Assembly (NCBI GenBank): GCA_030745955.1
Contig: JASLNQ010000104.1
Coordinates: 1 to 7,532 of the forward strand
Reading direction: 5' to 3'
Length of the DNA: 7,532 nucleotides
Origin: Dehalococcoidia bacterium
Lineage (GTDB): Bacteria > Chloroflexota > Dehalococcoidia > UBA1151 > UBA1328
In this document: positions 1-5,964 of the stretch, in pieces
Layout: every line of letters starts with the position of its first letter
How positions within the stretch are numbered: position 1 is the stretch's first letter
Program-made: the position numbers and the translations under genes
The notes under the pieces: generated by a model
Told to the model about the DNA's origin: nothing
Seen by the model: only the letters and a program-made list of their open reading frames with translations
Database searches by the model: none

Positions 1-1
1 C

Positions 2-379
2 GTATCCGATGCGCAAGACGCCGCCGTGCGGGCCGCAATGTCGGGTTCCGGTGGCGCCGGTGCACGACTTCGGAAACTGGCCGAGGACACGAGAGACCGG
101 ATAAACCAGTTTGACAAGGACGTTGATCAGGATACGAACCGGCTGGAACAATCCCGGATATCCCTAGCGGCAAAGCAACGGGCGATCAGAGACGCTCGCG
201 GAATGATCGTGAGGCGTCTGAACACGATGAGCTCGCTGGCCGAACGTGCCGGAGTCGAGTTCGGCACCGAGTTATTCGCCCAGCATTCTCAGCCGCAGCA
301 GTCACAGCGAATGGCACTGCCAAGGGCGACTCGACGGCGTCCACGCCGTGTCAGGGTGCGTCGCCGCAGGGCTTCCTAG
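2..379 (+). CDS. 3' end of an unrecognised protein gene, Arg-rich C-terminus (partial)
   Basis: The reading frame is open from the left edge to a TAG at 377-379, so this is probably the C-terminal part of a longer protein; a GTG at 26 and an ATG at 38 are possible internal starts, but neither has a convincing ribosome site. The visible roughly 125 residues begin with a Gly/Ala/Ser-rich linker. A strongly charged stretch of about 50 residues follows (DRINQFDKDVDQ... to ...ARGMIVRRL), probably helical and possibly coiled coil. A Gln-rich linker leads to a tail of clustered arginines (RRRPRRVRVRRRR). There is no signal peptide, membrane segment or known domain that I recognise. The basic tail could bind nucleic acid or acidic lipid, but this is inference from composition only. 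A strong hairpin terminator about 40 bases after the stop supports it as the last gene of a plus-strand unit. The low-complexity basic end could also be partly an artefact of GC-rich sequence. Confidence 0.5.
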   Translation, partial: VSDAQDAAVRAAMSGSGGAGARLRKLAEDTRDRINQFDKDVDQDTNRLEQSRISLAAKQRAIRDARGMIVRRLNTMSSLAERAGVEFGTELFAQHSQPQQSQRMALPRATRRRPRRVRVRRRRAS

Positions 380-417
380 ACCCTATCGGCTGAATTGCCG
401 AAACCCGTTGGACTATT

Positions 418-449
418 GAGTGCCCTCCACTGCGAGGGCACTTCGTTTT
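418..449 (+). terminator. Rho-independent terminator after the left-hand gene
   Basis: A perfect 9-bp inverted repeat, AGTGCCCTC (419-427) and GAGGGCACT (434-442), encloses a 6-base loop CACTGC. The stem can be extended by a G-T pair (418/443). It is followed by CGTTTTA, a short T run at 446-449. The position about 40 bases after the TAG at 377-379 fits transcription stop for the plus-strand gene. The T run is short, so efficiency is uncertain. Confidence 0.8.
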
Positions 450-691
450 AACCCGTCGATGAACCCGGAAATACTCGTCTAGAAAAAGCGGCCCCACCGA
501 TGTTGGATCACCGGCGGGACCTGATCGTACGCTGAGTTCCCAGCGCACGACTCTATCCACGATACAACTCGACCGGCGTGGCAGATAGTCCCTGTTGCAG
601 GCCGAAAAACGGCCCCCGCCGATTCCTCATGCTCGCGGTCGCACGCTCAAATTCATCGTCAGCAACGGGCCCCGAAACGGCTCTCGCATGC

Positions 692-700
692 TGCTATGAT
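692..700 (+). promoter_or_regulatory. Candidate extended -10 promoter for the enolase-family gene
   Basis: The sequence TGCTATGAT matches the extended -10 form TGnTATAAT with one mismatch. No good -35 box is found 16-18 bases upstream (the sequence there is CCCGAAAC), as is usual for extended -10 promoters. Transcription would begin near 707 and give an untranslated leader of roughly 43 bases before the TTG start at 750. This assumes a housekeeping sigma factor and has not been tested. Confidence 0.4.
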
Positions 701-735
701 TCCGCCGCGTGGGGGTTAGGGAACGTCATCAGCAC

Positions 736-740
736 GAGGG
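736..740 (+). promoter_or_regulatory. Shine-Dalgarno site that fixes the TTG start at 750
   Basis: GAGGG lies 9 bases before TTG at 750-752. The next in-frame stop upstream is TAG at 717-719, and no in-frame ATG or GTG lies between that stop and the TTG. The encoded N-terminus from TTG matches the usual first beta strand of the family (IKDVKTW). Confidence 0.7.
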
Positions 741-749
741 AAGTCAAAC

Positions 750-1988
750 TTGCTCATCAAAGATGTAAAAACCTGGGCTGTCGAAAATCCCCCACCCCAC
801 TTTGGCGGTCCTTTCTGGGTGTTCGTGAAACTGACCACCGACAACGGGATCGTCGGCAACGGTGAAGCGTATGGCGTCCCATTCACGCCGATCAGAATCC
901 GGCAGTGGATCGAAGACGTGGCAGAGCGCCTGGTGATCGGCAAAGACCCGTTCCAGATCGAAACGATCACGCGGACCATCTATTCGAGCGGCTTCAGCCA
1001 GCACCCGGAGTTCACGATGGGCGGCGTGCAGAGCGCCCTCGAAATCGCCTGCTGGGATATCGTCGGCAAGGCACTCGACCAGCCGGTTTACAACCTGCTC
1101 GGGGGCAAGGTAAGTGACAAACTGCGCTCGTACACCTACCTGTATCCCGAGAGTGGTCCTGGTAGTACGGCGGACAACGCGGCTGTGAACGCTACGAGAA
1201 GCGTTCACAACGACCCCGAGATAGCACCGAAACGGGCAGAACACTACATCGACCTTGGTTTCACGGCGATCGGGTTCGACCCGGTGATGCCGATGGGCTC
1301 GTTCGACCCCCGGCAGCTTTCGCTCGAATCCCTGGACAACGCGGAACTGGTAACGAAGAACCTGCGGGAGGTTGCGGGCAGCAAGTGCGACCTGCTGGTG
1401 AAGACCCACGGGGAAATGACAACGTCGAGCGCAATTCGCCTGGCAAAGAGGCTGGAACAGTTCGACCCCCTGTGGCTGGAAGAGCCGACGCCGCCCGAGA
1501 ACCGGAAAGAGATGGCGCGTGTCGCGCACTCAACGAGCATCCCCGTAGCAACAGGGGAGCGCCTGGTCAGCAAGTACGAATTCGCCGATCTACTCGACAG
1601 GCAGGCCGCTTCGATCCTGCAACCGGCGCTGGCACGGGTGGGTGGCATTCTCGAGGGCAAGAAGATCGCCGGCATGGCCGAGGCGCACTACGCGCAGATG
1701 GCGCCGCACCTCTACACGGGTCCCATCGAAGCGGCGGCCAACATCCAGCTGGCGACCTGCAGCCCGAACTTCCTGATCCAGGAGAGCATCGAGACCTTCG
1801 GCGGCTTCTACGCCGAGATAATCAAGAAGCCGATCCAGTGGCAGGACGGATACATCATCCCGCCAACAGACCCCGGTATCGGCTACGAGCTGGACGAAGC
1901 GGTCGCCGATGCGCATCCCTTTACGGAGCAAAAGGTGTTCCCGCCGACGGTCGACAAACCTATCGTGCTTGAGCTGGACGGCAGGTAG
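750..1988 (+). CDS. Mandelate racemase/muconate lactonizing enzyme family protein (probable acid-sugar dehydratase)
   Basis: This 412-residue cytosolic enzyme has the two-domain layout of the enolase superfamily: an N-terminal capping domain (about 1-125, with the GG.QSALEIACWDI signature near 91-104) and a C-terminal TIM-barrel. Members use Mg2+ to remove a proton next to a carboxylate; many in this GalD-like branch dehydrate sugar acids. Visible active-site elements are KTHG at 218-221 (end of strand 3), LEEP at 243-246 (Glu metal ligand), TGER at 268-271 (second Glu ligand), APH at 318-320 (general base/acid His) and IQES at 343-346 (Glu). Galactonate dehydratase-type enzymes have D-x-H at strand 3 where this protein reads K218-T-H220, and a QPD at strand 6 where this one reads QPA (291-293), so the metal site or chemistry may differ. 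Start is TTG, chosen from the ribosome site and an upstream stop. It appears to be a single-gene unit, followed by a minus-strand tRNA. The exact substrate is unknown; the family call is firm. Confidence 0.93.
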   Translation: MLIKDVKTWAVENPPPHFGGPFWVFVKLTTDNGIVGNGEAYGVPFTPIRIRQWIEDVAERLVIGKDPFQIETITRTIYSSGFSQHPEFTMGGVQSALEIACWDIVGKALDQPVYNLLGGKVSDKLRSYTYLYPESGPGSTADNAAVNATRSVHNDPEIAPKRAEHYIDLGFTAIGFDPVMPMGSFDPRQLSLESLDNAELVTKNLREVAGSKCDLLVKTHGEMTTSSAIRLAKRLEQFDPLWLEEPTPPENRKEMARVAHSTSIPVATGERLVSKYEFADLLDRQAASILQPALARVGGILEGKKIAGMAEAHYAQMAPHLYTGPIEAAANIQLATCSPNFLIQESIETFGGFYAEIIKKPIQWQDGYIIPPTDPGIGYELDEAVADAHPFTEQKVFPPTVDKPIVLELDGR

Positions 1989-2028
1989 GCCGACATATCA
2001 CCTGAACGGGCGGGTAAGTACCGGCTGG

Positions 2029-2049
2029 CGCGCCCTGGGCCGCGGCGCG
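2029..2049 (+). terminator. GC-rich hairpin after the enolase-family gene, weak terminator candidate
   Basis: CGCGCC (2029-2034) can pair with GGCGCG (2044-2049) around a 9-base loop. It begins about 40 bases after the TAG at 1986-1988. No T run follows, so it is not a typical intrinsic terminator; it may only stabilise the mRNA end, or be chance in GC-rich sequence. Confidence 0.2.
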
Positions 2050-2075
2050 GTGCAACTTCGTCAGGCCAAAAGATG

Positions 2076-2152
2076 TGGCACCCCCGGCGGGACTCGAACC
2101 CACAACCTAAAGATTAGAAGTCTTCCGCTCTGTCCAGTTGAGCTACGGGGGC
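2076..2152 (-). tRNA. tRNA-Arg (anticodon UCU, reads AGA) with encoded CCA
   Basis: Read on the minus strand from 2152, a full cloverleaf can be drawn. The acceptor GCCCCCG pairs with CGGGGGT (the first pair is G-U). The D arm has stem GCTC/GAGC. The anticodon stem GAAGA/TCTTT encloses loop CTTCTAA, giving anticodon TCT. A 5-base variable region AGGTT follows, then T stem GTGGG/CCCGC with loop TTCGAGT. The discriminator base is G and the 3' CCA is encoded (2078-2076). It stands alone: both neighbours are protein genes and no other tRNA is visible. UCU decodes AGA, likely a rare codon in a GC-rich genome. The two ends of the gene fall exactly at the boundary of the gene-poor stretch to its right. 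Confidence 0.96.
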
Positions 2153-2503
2153 GTGAGAACCATTCTAATGGCGGCGCCGCGGTCACCCCCGGGGGGCGCG
2201 CTACCAATATTAGCCAGTCGCACACCGTTCACGGAATCCACCGGCCCAGGTCTGGGCCCGCAACGCGAGATCGCATCGAAATGGATTCACCCGCTCTTAT
2301 TCCGAAGGAAATCCGTGACCGGTAGCTCGAGTGCGAGCCACGACATCTGCAGGGGAAACACCTCGCAAGGGACTCGTGGCGGTGTTCTCACAACATCACA
2401 CCGGGAAACAGATGGTCTATCAAGCCGTTTGGGCAGCAATGCAGCAATACAGATGGACACGATCTGGAGAAGATTCGCAGGACCCGGCGCCCAGGCCGTC
2501 AGT
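2153..2503. other. Gene-poor stretch between the tRNA and the PadR-type gene
   Basis: About 350 bases without a credible gene. The first 65 bases, which lie upstream of the tRNA on the minus strand, hold very GC-rich sequence and two weak minus-strand -10-like elements: TAGAAT at 2167-2162, and TAATAT around 2211-2206. Neither has a convincing -35 box. A 7-bp inverted repeat lies at 2243-2258. A tandem pair of GCAGCAAT units lies around 2434-2449. The long plus-strand frames crossing here also run antisense through the tRNA and show no protein character, so I treat them as chance frames. Confidence 0.5.
2243..2258. repeat. Perfect inverted repeat (hairpin) GGCCCAG-GT-CTGGGCC
   Basis: Two 7-base arms (2243-2249 and 2252-2258) are exact reverse complements separated by only 2 bases. 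In RNA the loop would open to at least 4 bases, leaving a 6-bp stem. No T run follows on either strand, so it is not a standard terminator. It lies about 90 bases upstream of the tRNA (minus strand) and about 250 bases past the end of the PadR-type gene. An operator or RNA-processing role is possible but unproven. Confidence 0.4.
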
Positions 2504-2878
2504 TCACCCTTGTTCCCGCCAGAACTCAGCTGAGGTCGTCTCGGCGTCGATCTCAGCCGATTCGCCGGATGCCGGATGTTCTCCGCAGAGGTCGCTGTGC
2601 AGCTCGCAGACCTTCGCCCGGCCTTCCTCGAGTAGCGACCGTCCTGCAGGTGTCGCCGAGTAGAAAAGGCGGCTCCGACCCACGGGTTCTCTCTCTTCGG
2701 ACGCCAGGTACCCCGCTGTTTCCATTGCGTGCAGGATTGGGTAGAGGGTTCCGGGAGTGATCCTGTGACCGTGCTCTACCAGCCGTTCGAGCATCCAGAG
2801 TCCGTAGAACGGTTCCTGGGCAGCATGGTGCAGGATGTGTAGCCGCACGAGCCCGGTGAATAGAAGGTGTGGTTTCAT
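2504..2878 (-). CDS. PadR-family transcriptional regulator
   Basis: This 124-residue protein has the winged helix-turn-helix layout of PadR repressors. The N-terminal helices are residues 5-36 (LVRLHILHHAAQEPFYGLWM), the recognition region is TPGTLYPIL (41-49), and the wing is GRSRLFYSATPAGRSLL (67-83). A short helical tail follows and would serve dimerisation. This length fits the short PadR subfamily. Such proteins bind operator DNA as dimers and release it on binding small aromatic or lipophilic ligands. The acidic tail (residues about 100-124) is of no known role. The start is ATG at 2878; only a weak GAG precedes it, and no better start lies in frame. It is the next gene on the same strand after the CoA transferase, but 266 bases separate them, so it probably has its own promoter. 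It has no adjacent transporter, the usual PadR partner; whether it controls the lyase operon is open. Confidence 0.88.
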   Translation of the reverse strand: MKPHLLFTGLVRLHILHHAAQEPFYGLWMLERLVEHGHRITPGTLYPILHAMETAGYLASEEREPVGRSRLFYSATPAGRSLLEEGRAKVCELHSDLCGEHPASGESAEIDAETTSAEFWREQG

Positions 2879-2957
2879 CTGTATGTACTCGATAACGAAG
2901 TTCGAAAACCTGATTCACGGTTCTCTTATTCGTGGTGCCGCGCGCGCTACCAGAATA

Positions 2958-2971
2958 GTGAAATTGTTCAC
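2958..2971. promoter_or_regulatory. Inverted repeat GTGAA-N4-TTCAC upstream of the PadR-type gene (possible operator)
   Basis: Two exact 5-base arms are separated by ATTG, in an AT-rich patch that contrasts with its GC-rich surroundings. The centre lies about 87 bases upstream of the PadR-type start (minus strand), a position suitable for an autoregulatory operator. It does not match the ATGT-N8-ACAT pattern reported for several PadR proteins. No clear promoter could be assigned here, so the role is speculative. Confidence 0.3.
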
Positions 2972-3144
2972 AAATGCCGTGAGACATTCCGCGATCCGAT
3001 GATGACTTTGTGAGGAACATGTGCGAATGCCCACCTGGTATAGGCCAGAGCCTTGCCAGATCGTGATTGGAGATGGGCAGTGCCATTGTTGTCTGCCAAC
3101 GCGCAAGTCCCGGATATCGGGTGTTTCGACCGGCCATATCGTGT

Positions 3145-4377
3145 TCAGCCGACCGCACCCTGTTCGCGCAACCTGTCGATTTCAGTCGGTTCAAGCGACA
3201 GCAGTTCAGCGAGGACATCATCGGTGTCGGCACCAAGTGCGGGTCCCGGTGTCAGTGCTCGGTTCGAACCCTCCGTGGTGATCGGTGAAACGACCTGCCT
3301 GATAGTGCCATAAGACGGGTGCTCGATATCCACCACGAGCCCCCGGGCCACGACCTGCCCGTCGACAAGGGCCTGCTCGATCGTGTTTACCGGCCCTGCC
3401 GGCACCTTGCCCCGGAACAGGCCAAGCCACTCCTGGCTGGTCCGCTGCTGGAACCTTTCCGACAGCATCGGGAGCAGGATGTCACGGTTCCTGTGGCGGT
3501 CGGCGAACGTGACGAACCGCTCGTCAGTCGCCAGCTCCGGCATGCCGATCAACTCGGCGAGGTTGCGCCAAAAATGCTCTTTCGCACAGAAAATCACGAT
3601 CCAGCCGTCGCTCGTCTGGAAGTTCTGGGCAGGTACGAGCGTCTGGTGAGCGGCTCCGGGACTCCGGGAGGACTGCCAGTCGCTGTTCATCTTCCACGAC
3701 GCAAAGTAGGTGAGCATCGAGACTGCCGTATCGAGCAGGCTCACATCCACATCGCGGCCCACCCCCGTACTTTTTGCTTCGAGCAGGGCAGCCACCAGCC
3801 CGAGTGCTGCCGCATACCCCCCGGCGAAGTCGATAATCGATACCCCGGTCTTTCCCGGAGGTGCCCCTGGTTCGCCTGTAATCGACATATAGCCCGCCAG
3901 GCCCTGCATGATGGCGTCGTACCCGGGTTCGGACACGCGAGGGCCTGTACGGCCAAATCCGGAGAGGGAACACGTGACGATAGCCGGGTTCAGGTGCTTT
4001 AGCTTCTCGTAAGTCAGACCGAGTTTGCCGGGCAGGTCCCCGCGCAGGTTGTTGAACACCGCATCCGATTTCTCGACAAGCCGATGAAATACTGCAGTGC
4101 CCCCGGCCTGCCGCAGGTCGATAGCGATCGATTTCTTTCCCCGGTTGAATGCCTGGAAGTAGAGCGAGTCACCGTTTTCGGCACCCGGCGGAACGTAGCG
4201 GGCCACGTCGCCGCCGGCGCGCGGGTCTTCGATCTTGATCACCTCGGCCCCGAGGTCGGCAAGGTTCAGGGTTGCGAACGGTCCGGCACCGAACTGAGAG
4301 ATTGCGAGGATGCGTATTCCGTAGAGCGGCGCCTTGCGACGGGGTGGCCTGGACGCTTCGGTCGTGTTGGGGTTCAT
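3145..4377 (-). CDS. CaiB/BaiF (class III) CoA transferase
   Basis: This protein moves CoA between carboxylic acids in the cytosol. From ATG at 4377 it has 410 residues, the usual family size. The N-terminal part has the GIRIL...AGPFAT...LADLGAEVIKIE signature (about 20-50) and FNRGKKSIAIDL (77-88). The central part has VTCSLSGFG.TGP (134-146) and GYDAIMQGLAG (152-162). The segment TGVSIIDFAGG (177-187) carries Asp183, which matches the catalytic Asp169 of formyl-CoA transferase that forms a mixed anhydride with the substrate. The C-terminal part has KVPAGPVNTIEQAL (324-337). The frame extends to 4419, but that would overlap the hydratase gene; ATG 4377 lies 4 bases after the hydratase stop, so translational coupling is likely. 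As the third gene of the lyase-hydratase-transferase operon it would activate a dicarboxylic acid (itaconate- or mesaconate-like) or shift CoA within one molecule, as mesaconyl-CoA C1-C4 transferase does. The substrate is inferred. Confidence 0.93.
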   Translation of the reverse strand: MNPNTTEASRPPRRKAPLYGIRILAISQFGAGPFATLNLADLGAEVIKIEDPRAGGDVARYVPPGAENGDSLYFQAFNRGKKSIAIDLRQAGGTAVFHRLVEKSDAVFNNLRGDLPGKLGLTYEKLKHLNPAIVTCSLSGFGRTGPRVSEPGYDAIMQGLAGYMSITGEPGAPPGKTGVSIIDFAGGYAAALGLVAALLEAKSTGVGRDVDVSLLDTAVSMLTYFASWKMNSDWQSSRSPGAAHQTLVPAQNFQTSDGWIVIFCAKEHFWRNLAELIGMPELATDERFVTFADRHRNRDILLPMLSERFQQRTSQEWLGLFRGKVPAGPVNTIEQALVDGQVVARGLVVDIEHPSYGTIRQVVSPITTEGSNRALTPGPALGADTDDVLAELLSLEPTEIDRLREQGAVG

Positions 4378-4381
4378 ACGC

Positions 4382-4876
4382 TCAGGCCTTTGCTTCGTGC
4401 GCCAGCTTGCCCTCGCCAAGAGTGGGATGGTTTCGTTTCGGGATAAGCACGTGGCGGCGCACTTTCATCACCGTTTCGTCGCGCTGGTTGAAAACTACAG
4501 TCTCCAGGTATACGACGCCCCGATCACCCTTCGATGTCTCGCGAAGTTCGAGAATCGTCGAGCGGGAGTAGATGGTGTCGCCATGGAAGGTCGGTGCCTC
4601 GTGGGTGACCGATTCGTAGTCGAGGTTGGCGATGGCGCGCCCTGAAATCTCGGCCACCGATTGACCAACCGCAATCGAGAGCACCAGTAGTCCGTTCACG
4701 AGGTTCTGGCCGTGCTCGGTGTTTTTTGCCGCGTAGTTGGCATCGATGTGGATTGGGTTCTGGTTCTGGGTCAGCAGTGAAAACCAGGTGTCATCGGCCT
4801 CTGAGATCGTTCGTCCCGGCCAGTGGTCGAAAACCTGCCTGACCTCAAACTCTTCGAAAAATCGCCCGTATGTCAT
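4382..4876 (-). CDS. MaoC-type enoyl-CoA hydratase (hot-dog fold; mesaconyl-/itaconyl-CoA hydratase-like)
   Basis: This 164-residue single hot-dog domain should add water to an enoyl-CoA. It begins with YGRFFEEFEV and HWPGRTISEADDTWFSLLT (18-36), a pattern common in MaoC proteins linked to CoA transferases and CitE-like lyases. The active-site segment TQNQNPIHIDANYAA (36-50) keeps His43, but the Asp of the classic G-D-x-N-P-x-H motif is Asn38, a substitution that also occurs, as far as I recall, in mesaconyl-CoA hydratase relatives. TEHGQNLVNGLLVLSIAVGQS (53-73) and PTFHGDTIYSRSTILE (95-110) complete the fold. GGAG lies 8 bases before ATG 4876. It follows the lyase gene by 42 bases and precedes the transferase by 4, so the three form an operon. 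The likely reaction is hydration of a C5 unsaturated dicarboxyl-CoA to citramalyl- or methylmalyl-CoA (inferred). Known mesaconyl-CoA hydratases are often twice this length, so it could be an itaconyl-CoA hydratase type instead. Confidence 0.9.
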   Translation of the reverse strand: MTYGRFFEEFEVRQVFDHWPGRTISEADDTWFSLLTQNQNPIHIDANYAAKNTEHGQNLVNGLLVLSIAVGQSVAEISGRAIANLDYESVTHEAPTFHGDTIYSRSTILELRETSKGDRGVVYLETVVFNQRDETVMKVRRHVLIPKRNHPTLGEGKLAHEAKA

Positions 4877-4918
4877 TAGAAATTCTCCAAACTCTCCGGT
4901 TCCAGTTTTCTGACCCGG

Positions 4919-5848
4919 CTAGTCGTTTGATCTGGCGAGTCCCGCGTCTTCAAGCACATTCTGCGCCCTGAGGATCACCGGCATGTCGATCATTTCGCCA
5001 TCCAGTGAAACTGAGCCCCGGCCTTCGGCTTCAGCTTTTGCAGCGGCATCGATGACTCTTCTCGCCCTGTCTATCTCGGTTTCAGTTGGCATGAAGACCG
5101 ACTCGATCACCTCGACCTGCGCCGGGTGGATCGCCAGCTTCCCCTTGTAGCCGATCGATTTCGCAAGCATCGCGTCGGCGCGCAGTCCCTCCGGGTCTCG
5201 AAACTTCGTGTACGGGGTGTCCAGGGCATGAACTCCGGCGGCACGCGCCGCAACGGCGACTGCAGAGCGCGGGTAGGCGATACCCGGCTCAATCACGGCT
5301 CCGGCTCCGGAGTCGCCCTTGTCTTTATCGATGTCCACGCTGCGGCGGATTCCCATATCGGCTGAAAAGTCTTCTGCGCCGAACGCCGCCCACTGTATCC
5401 TGTCACTCGACCTGCAGATCTGGTAGGCGTTAATCACGGCTTCAGCCGTTTCGAGCCATGGCAGGATCGCAGTGTGACCCACAGGAATCCCTGCGGCCTT
5501 TTCACACTCCGCCAGTACTTCTTCGGCGACTCTGACCTCTTTTGGCTTGCTGATCTTGCCGATCGAAATGCCAACGATGTGATGCGACACGACTGCGGCT
5601 GCATCACCCTCGAAGTAACCACTCGACAGGCCGTTTACACGTGGGGCCAGCCGCTTTCCGGCCCCGGCAAGGATGGGCAGGTGTTCGGCAACGACTTTTC
5701 GCGCTGCCACTTTCTCGGCGGCAGGCACCGAGTCTTCGAGATCGGGAATCAGCCATTCGACCTCGAACCCTGCGGCTTTCTTGAGCATTGCCGGTTGATT
5801 GCCGGGAACGAACAGCAATGTCCGAGGGTTCGAAATGGAATTCGTCAC
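4919..5848 (-). CDS. CitE-like / HpcH-HpaI family CoA-ester lyase (malyl/citramalyl-CoA lyase type)
   Basis: This 309-residue Mg2+-dependent TIM-barrel lyase is the first gene of the operon. It should cleave a 3-hydroxy-3-carboxyacyl-CoA (malyl-, methylmalyl- or citramalyl-CoA) into an acyl-CoA and a 2-oxoacid. Family marks are RTLLFVPGN (9-17), PDLEDSV (35-41), APRVNG (68-73; substrate-binding Arg70), PWLETAEA (130-137; metal ligand Glu133), FGAEDFSADMG (156-166; metal ligand Asp160) and GKLAIHPAQV (236-245). Length fits stand-alone lyases rather than the citrate lyase beta subunit, and no citrate lyase alpha or gamma genes are present. The frame also has a GTG at 5884, giving 12 extra residues, but that start has no ribosome site, while GTG 5848 is preceded by AGAGGGAG at 7 bases. 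The hydratase and CoA transferase downstream support a C5-dicarboxylate route. It could equally be a malyl-CoA/methylmalyl-CoA lyase or malate synthase-like thioesterase; sequence alone does not decide. Confidence 0.92.
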   Translation of the reverse strand: MTNSISNPRTLLFVPGNQPAMLKKAAGFEVEWLIPDLEDSVPAAEKVAARKVVAEHLPILAGAGKRLAPRVNGLSSGYFEGDAAAVVSHHIVGISIGKISKPKEVRVAEEVLAECEKAAGIPVGHTAILPWLETAEAVINAYQICRSSDRIQWAAFGAEDFSADMGIRRSVDIDKDKGDSGAGAVIEPGIAYPRSAVAVAARAAGVHALDTPYTKFRDPEGLRADAMLAKSIGYKGKLAIHPAQVEVIESVFMPTETEIDRARRVIDAAAKAEAEGRGSVSLDGEMIDMPVILRAQNVLEDAGLARSND

Positions 5849-5855
5849 GCCGCCA

Positions 5856-5863
5856 CTCCCTCT
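5856..5863 (-). promoter_or_regulatory. Shine-Dalgarno AGAGGGAG that selects the GTG 5848 start
   Basis: On the minus strand AGAGGGAG ends 7 bases before GTG at 5848-5846. It lies inside the longer frame that could start at GTG 5884, for which no ribosome site is seen. This argues for the shorter lyase protein. Confidence 0.7.
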
Positions 5864-5934
5864 GGTTTCGTCGAGGTTTTTCACGATTGAGATCAGATTG
5901 CGCCGGACTGTCGAGAACCGGGCAACTCCACGTT

Positions 5935-5964
5935 TTGTGATTCCCGTACAGGCTTCTTATACGA
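5935..5964 (+). promoter_or_regulatory. Candidate promoter of the dehydrogenase-like gene (overlaps the divergent promoter)
   Basis: TTGTGA (5935-5940; 4 of 6 matches to the -35 consensus) and TATACG (5959-5964; 4 of 6 matches to the -10) are 18 bases apart. Transcription from about 5971 would give a 30-base leader to ATG 6001. No Shine-Dalgarno sequence precedes this ATG. Confidence 0.3.

Larger units (their letters stand above)
380..749. other. Intergenic region between the partial gene and the enolase-family gene
   Basis: These 370 bases contain the terminator of the left-hand gene near 418-449 and, near the right end, a candidate extended -10 promoter and ribosome site for the enolase-family gene. 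The open frames that cross it on either strand (for example 351-560 minus and 578-865 plus) have no recognisable protein features, and the second runs into the enolase gene in another frame. I see nothing else between about 450 and 690. Confidence 0.6.

Noticed and set aside
744..1529. Minus-strand frame of 261 codons antisense to the enolase-family gene
   Set aside because: It mirrors a clearly conserved protein gene on the plus strand and reads as a low-complexity Arg/Val/His-rich shadow.
1909..2533. Plus-strand open frames (1909-2325 and 2138-2533) across the tRNA region
   Set aside because: The first runs antisense through the whole tRNA-Arg gene and overlaps the end of the enolase-family gene; the second enters the PadR-type gene. 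Neither encodes recognisable protein.
2553..3236. Long minus-strand open frame of 227 codons covering the gap before the PadR-type gene
   Set aside because: It overlaps the PadR-type gene and the end of the CoA transferase in other frames, and its translation has no domain or ordered pattern; GC-rich sequence readily gives such frames.
4378..4419. N-terminal extension of the CoA transferase to 4419
   Set aside because: It would lie inside the MaoC-type gene; the ATG at 4377 just after the hydratase stop gives the normal family length and N-terminus.
4919..5848. Citrate lyase beta subunit (citE proper)
   Set aside because: No citrate lyase alpha, gamma or accessory genes are nearby; the neighbours are a hydratase and a CoA transferase, which fits a stand-alone CoA-ester lyase.
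5849..5884. GTG 5884 as start of the CitE-like lyase
   Set aside because: No ribosome site precedes it, whereas AGAGGGAG sits 7 bases before GTG 5848; the extra 12 residues do not resemble the family N-terminus.
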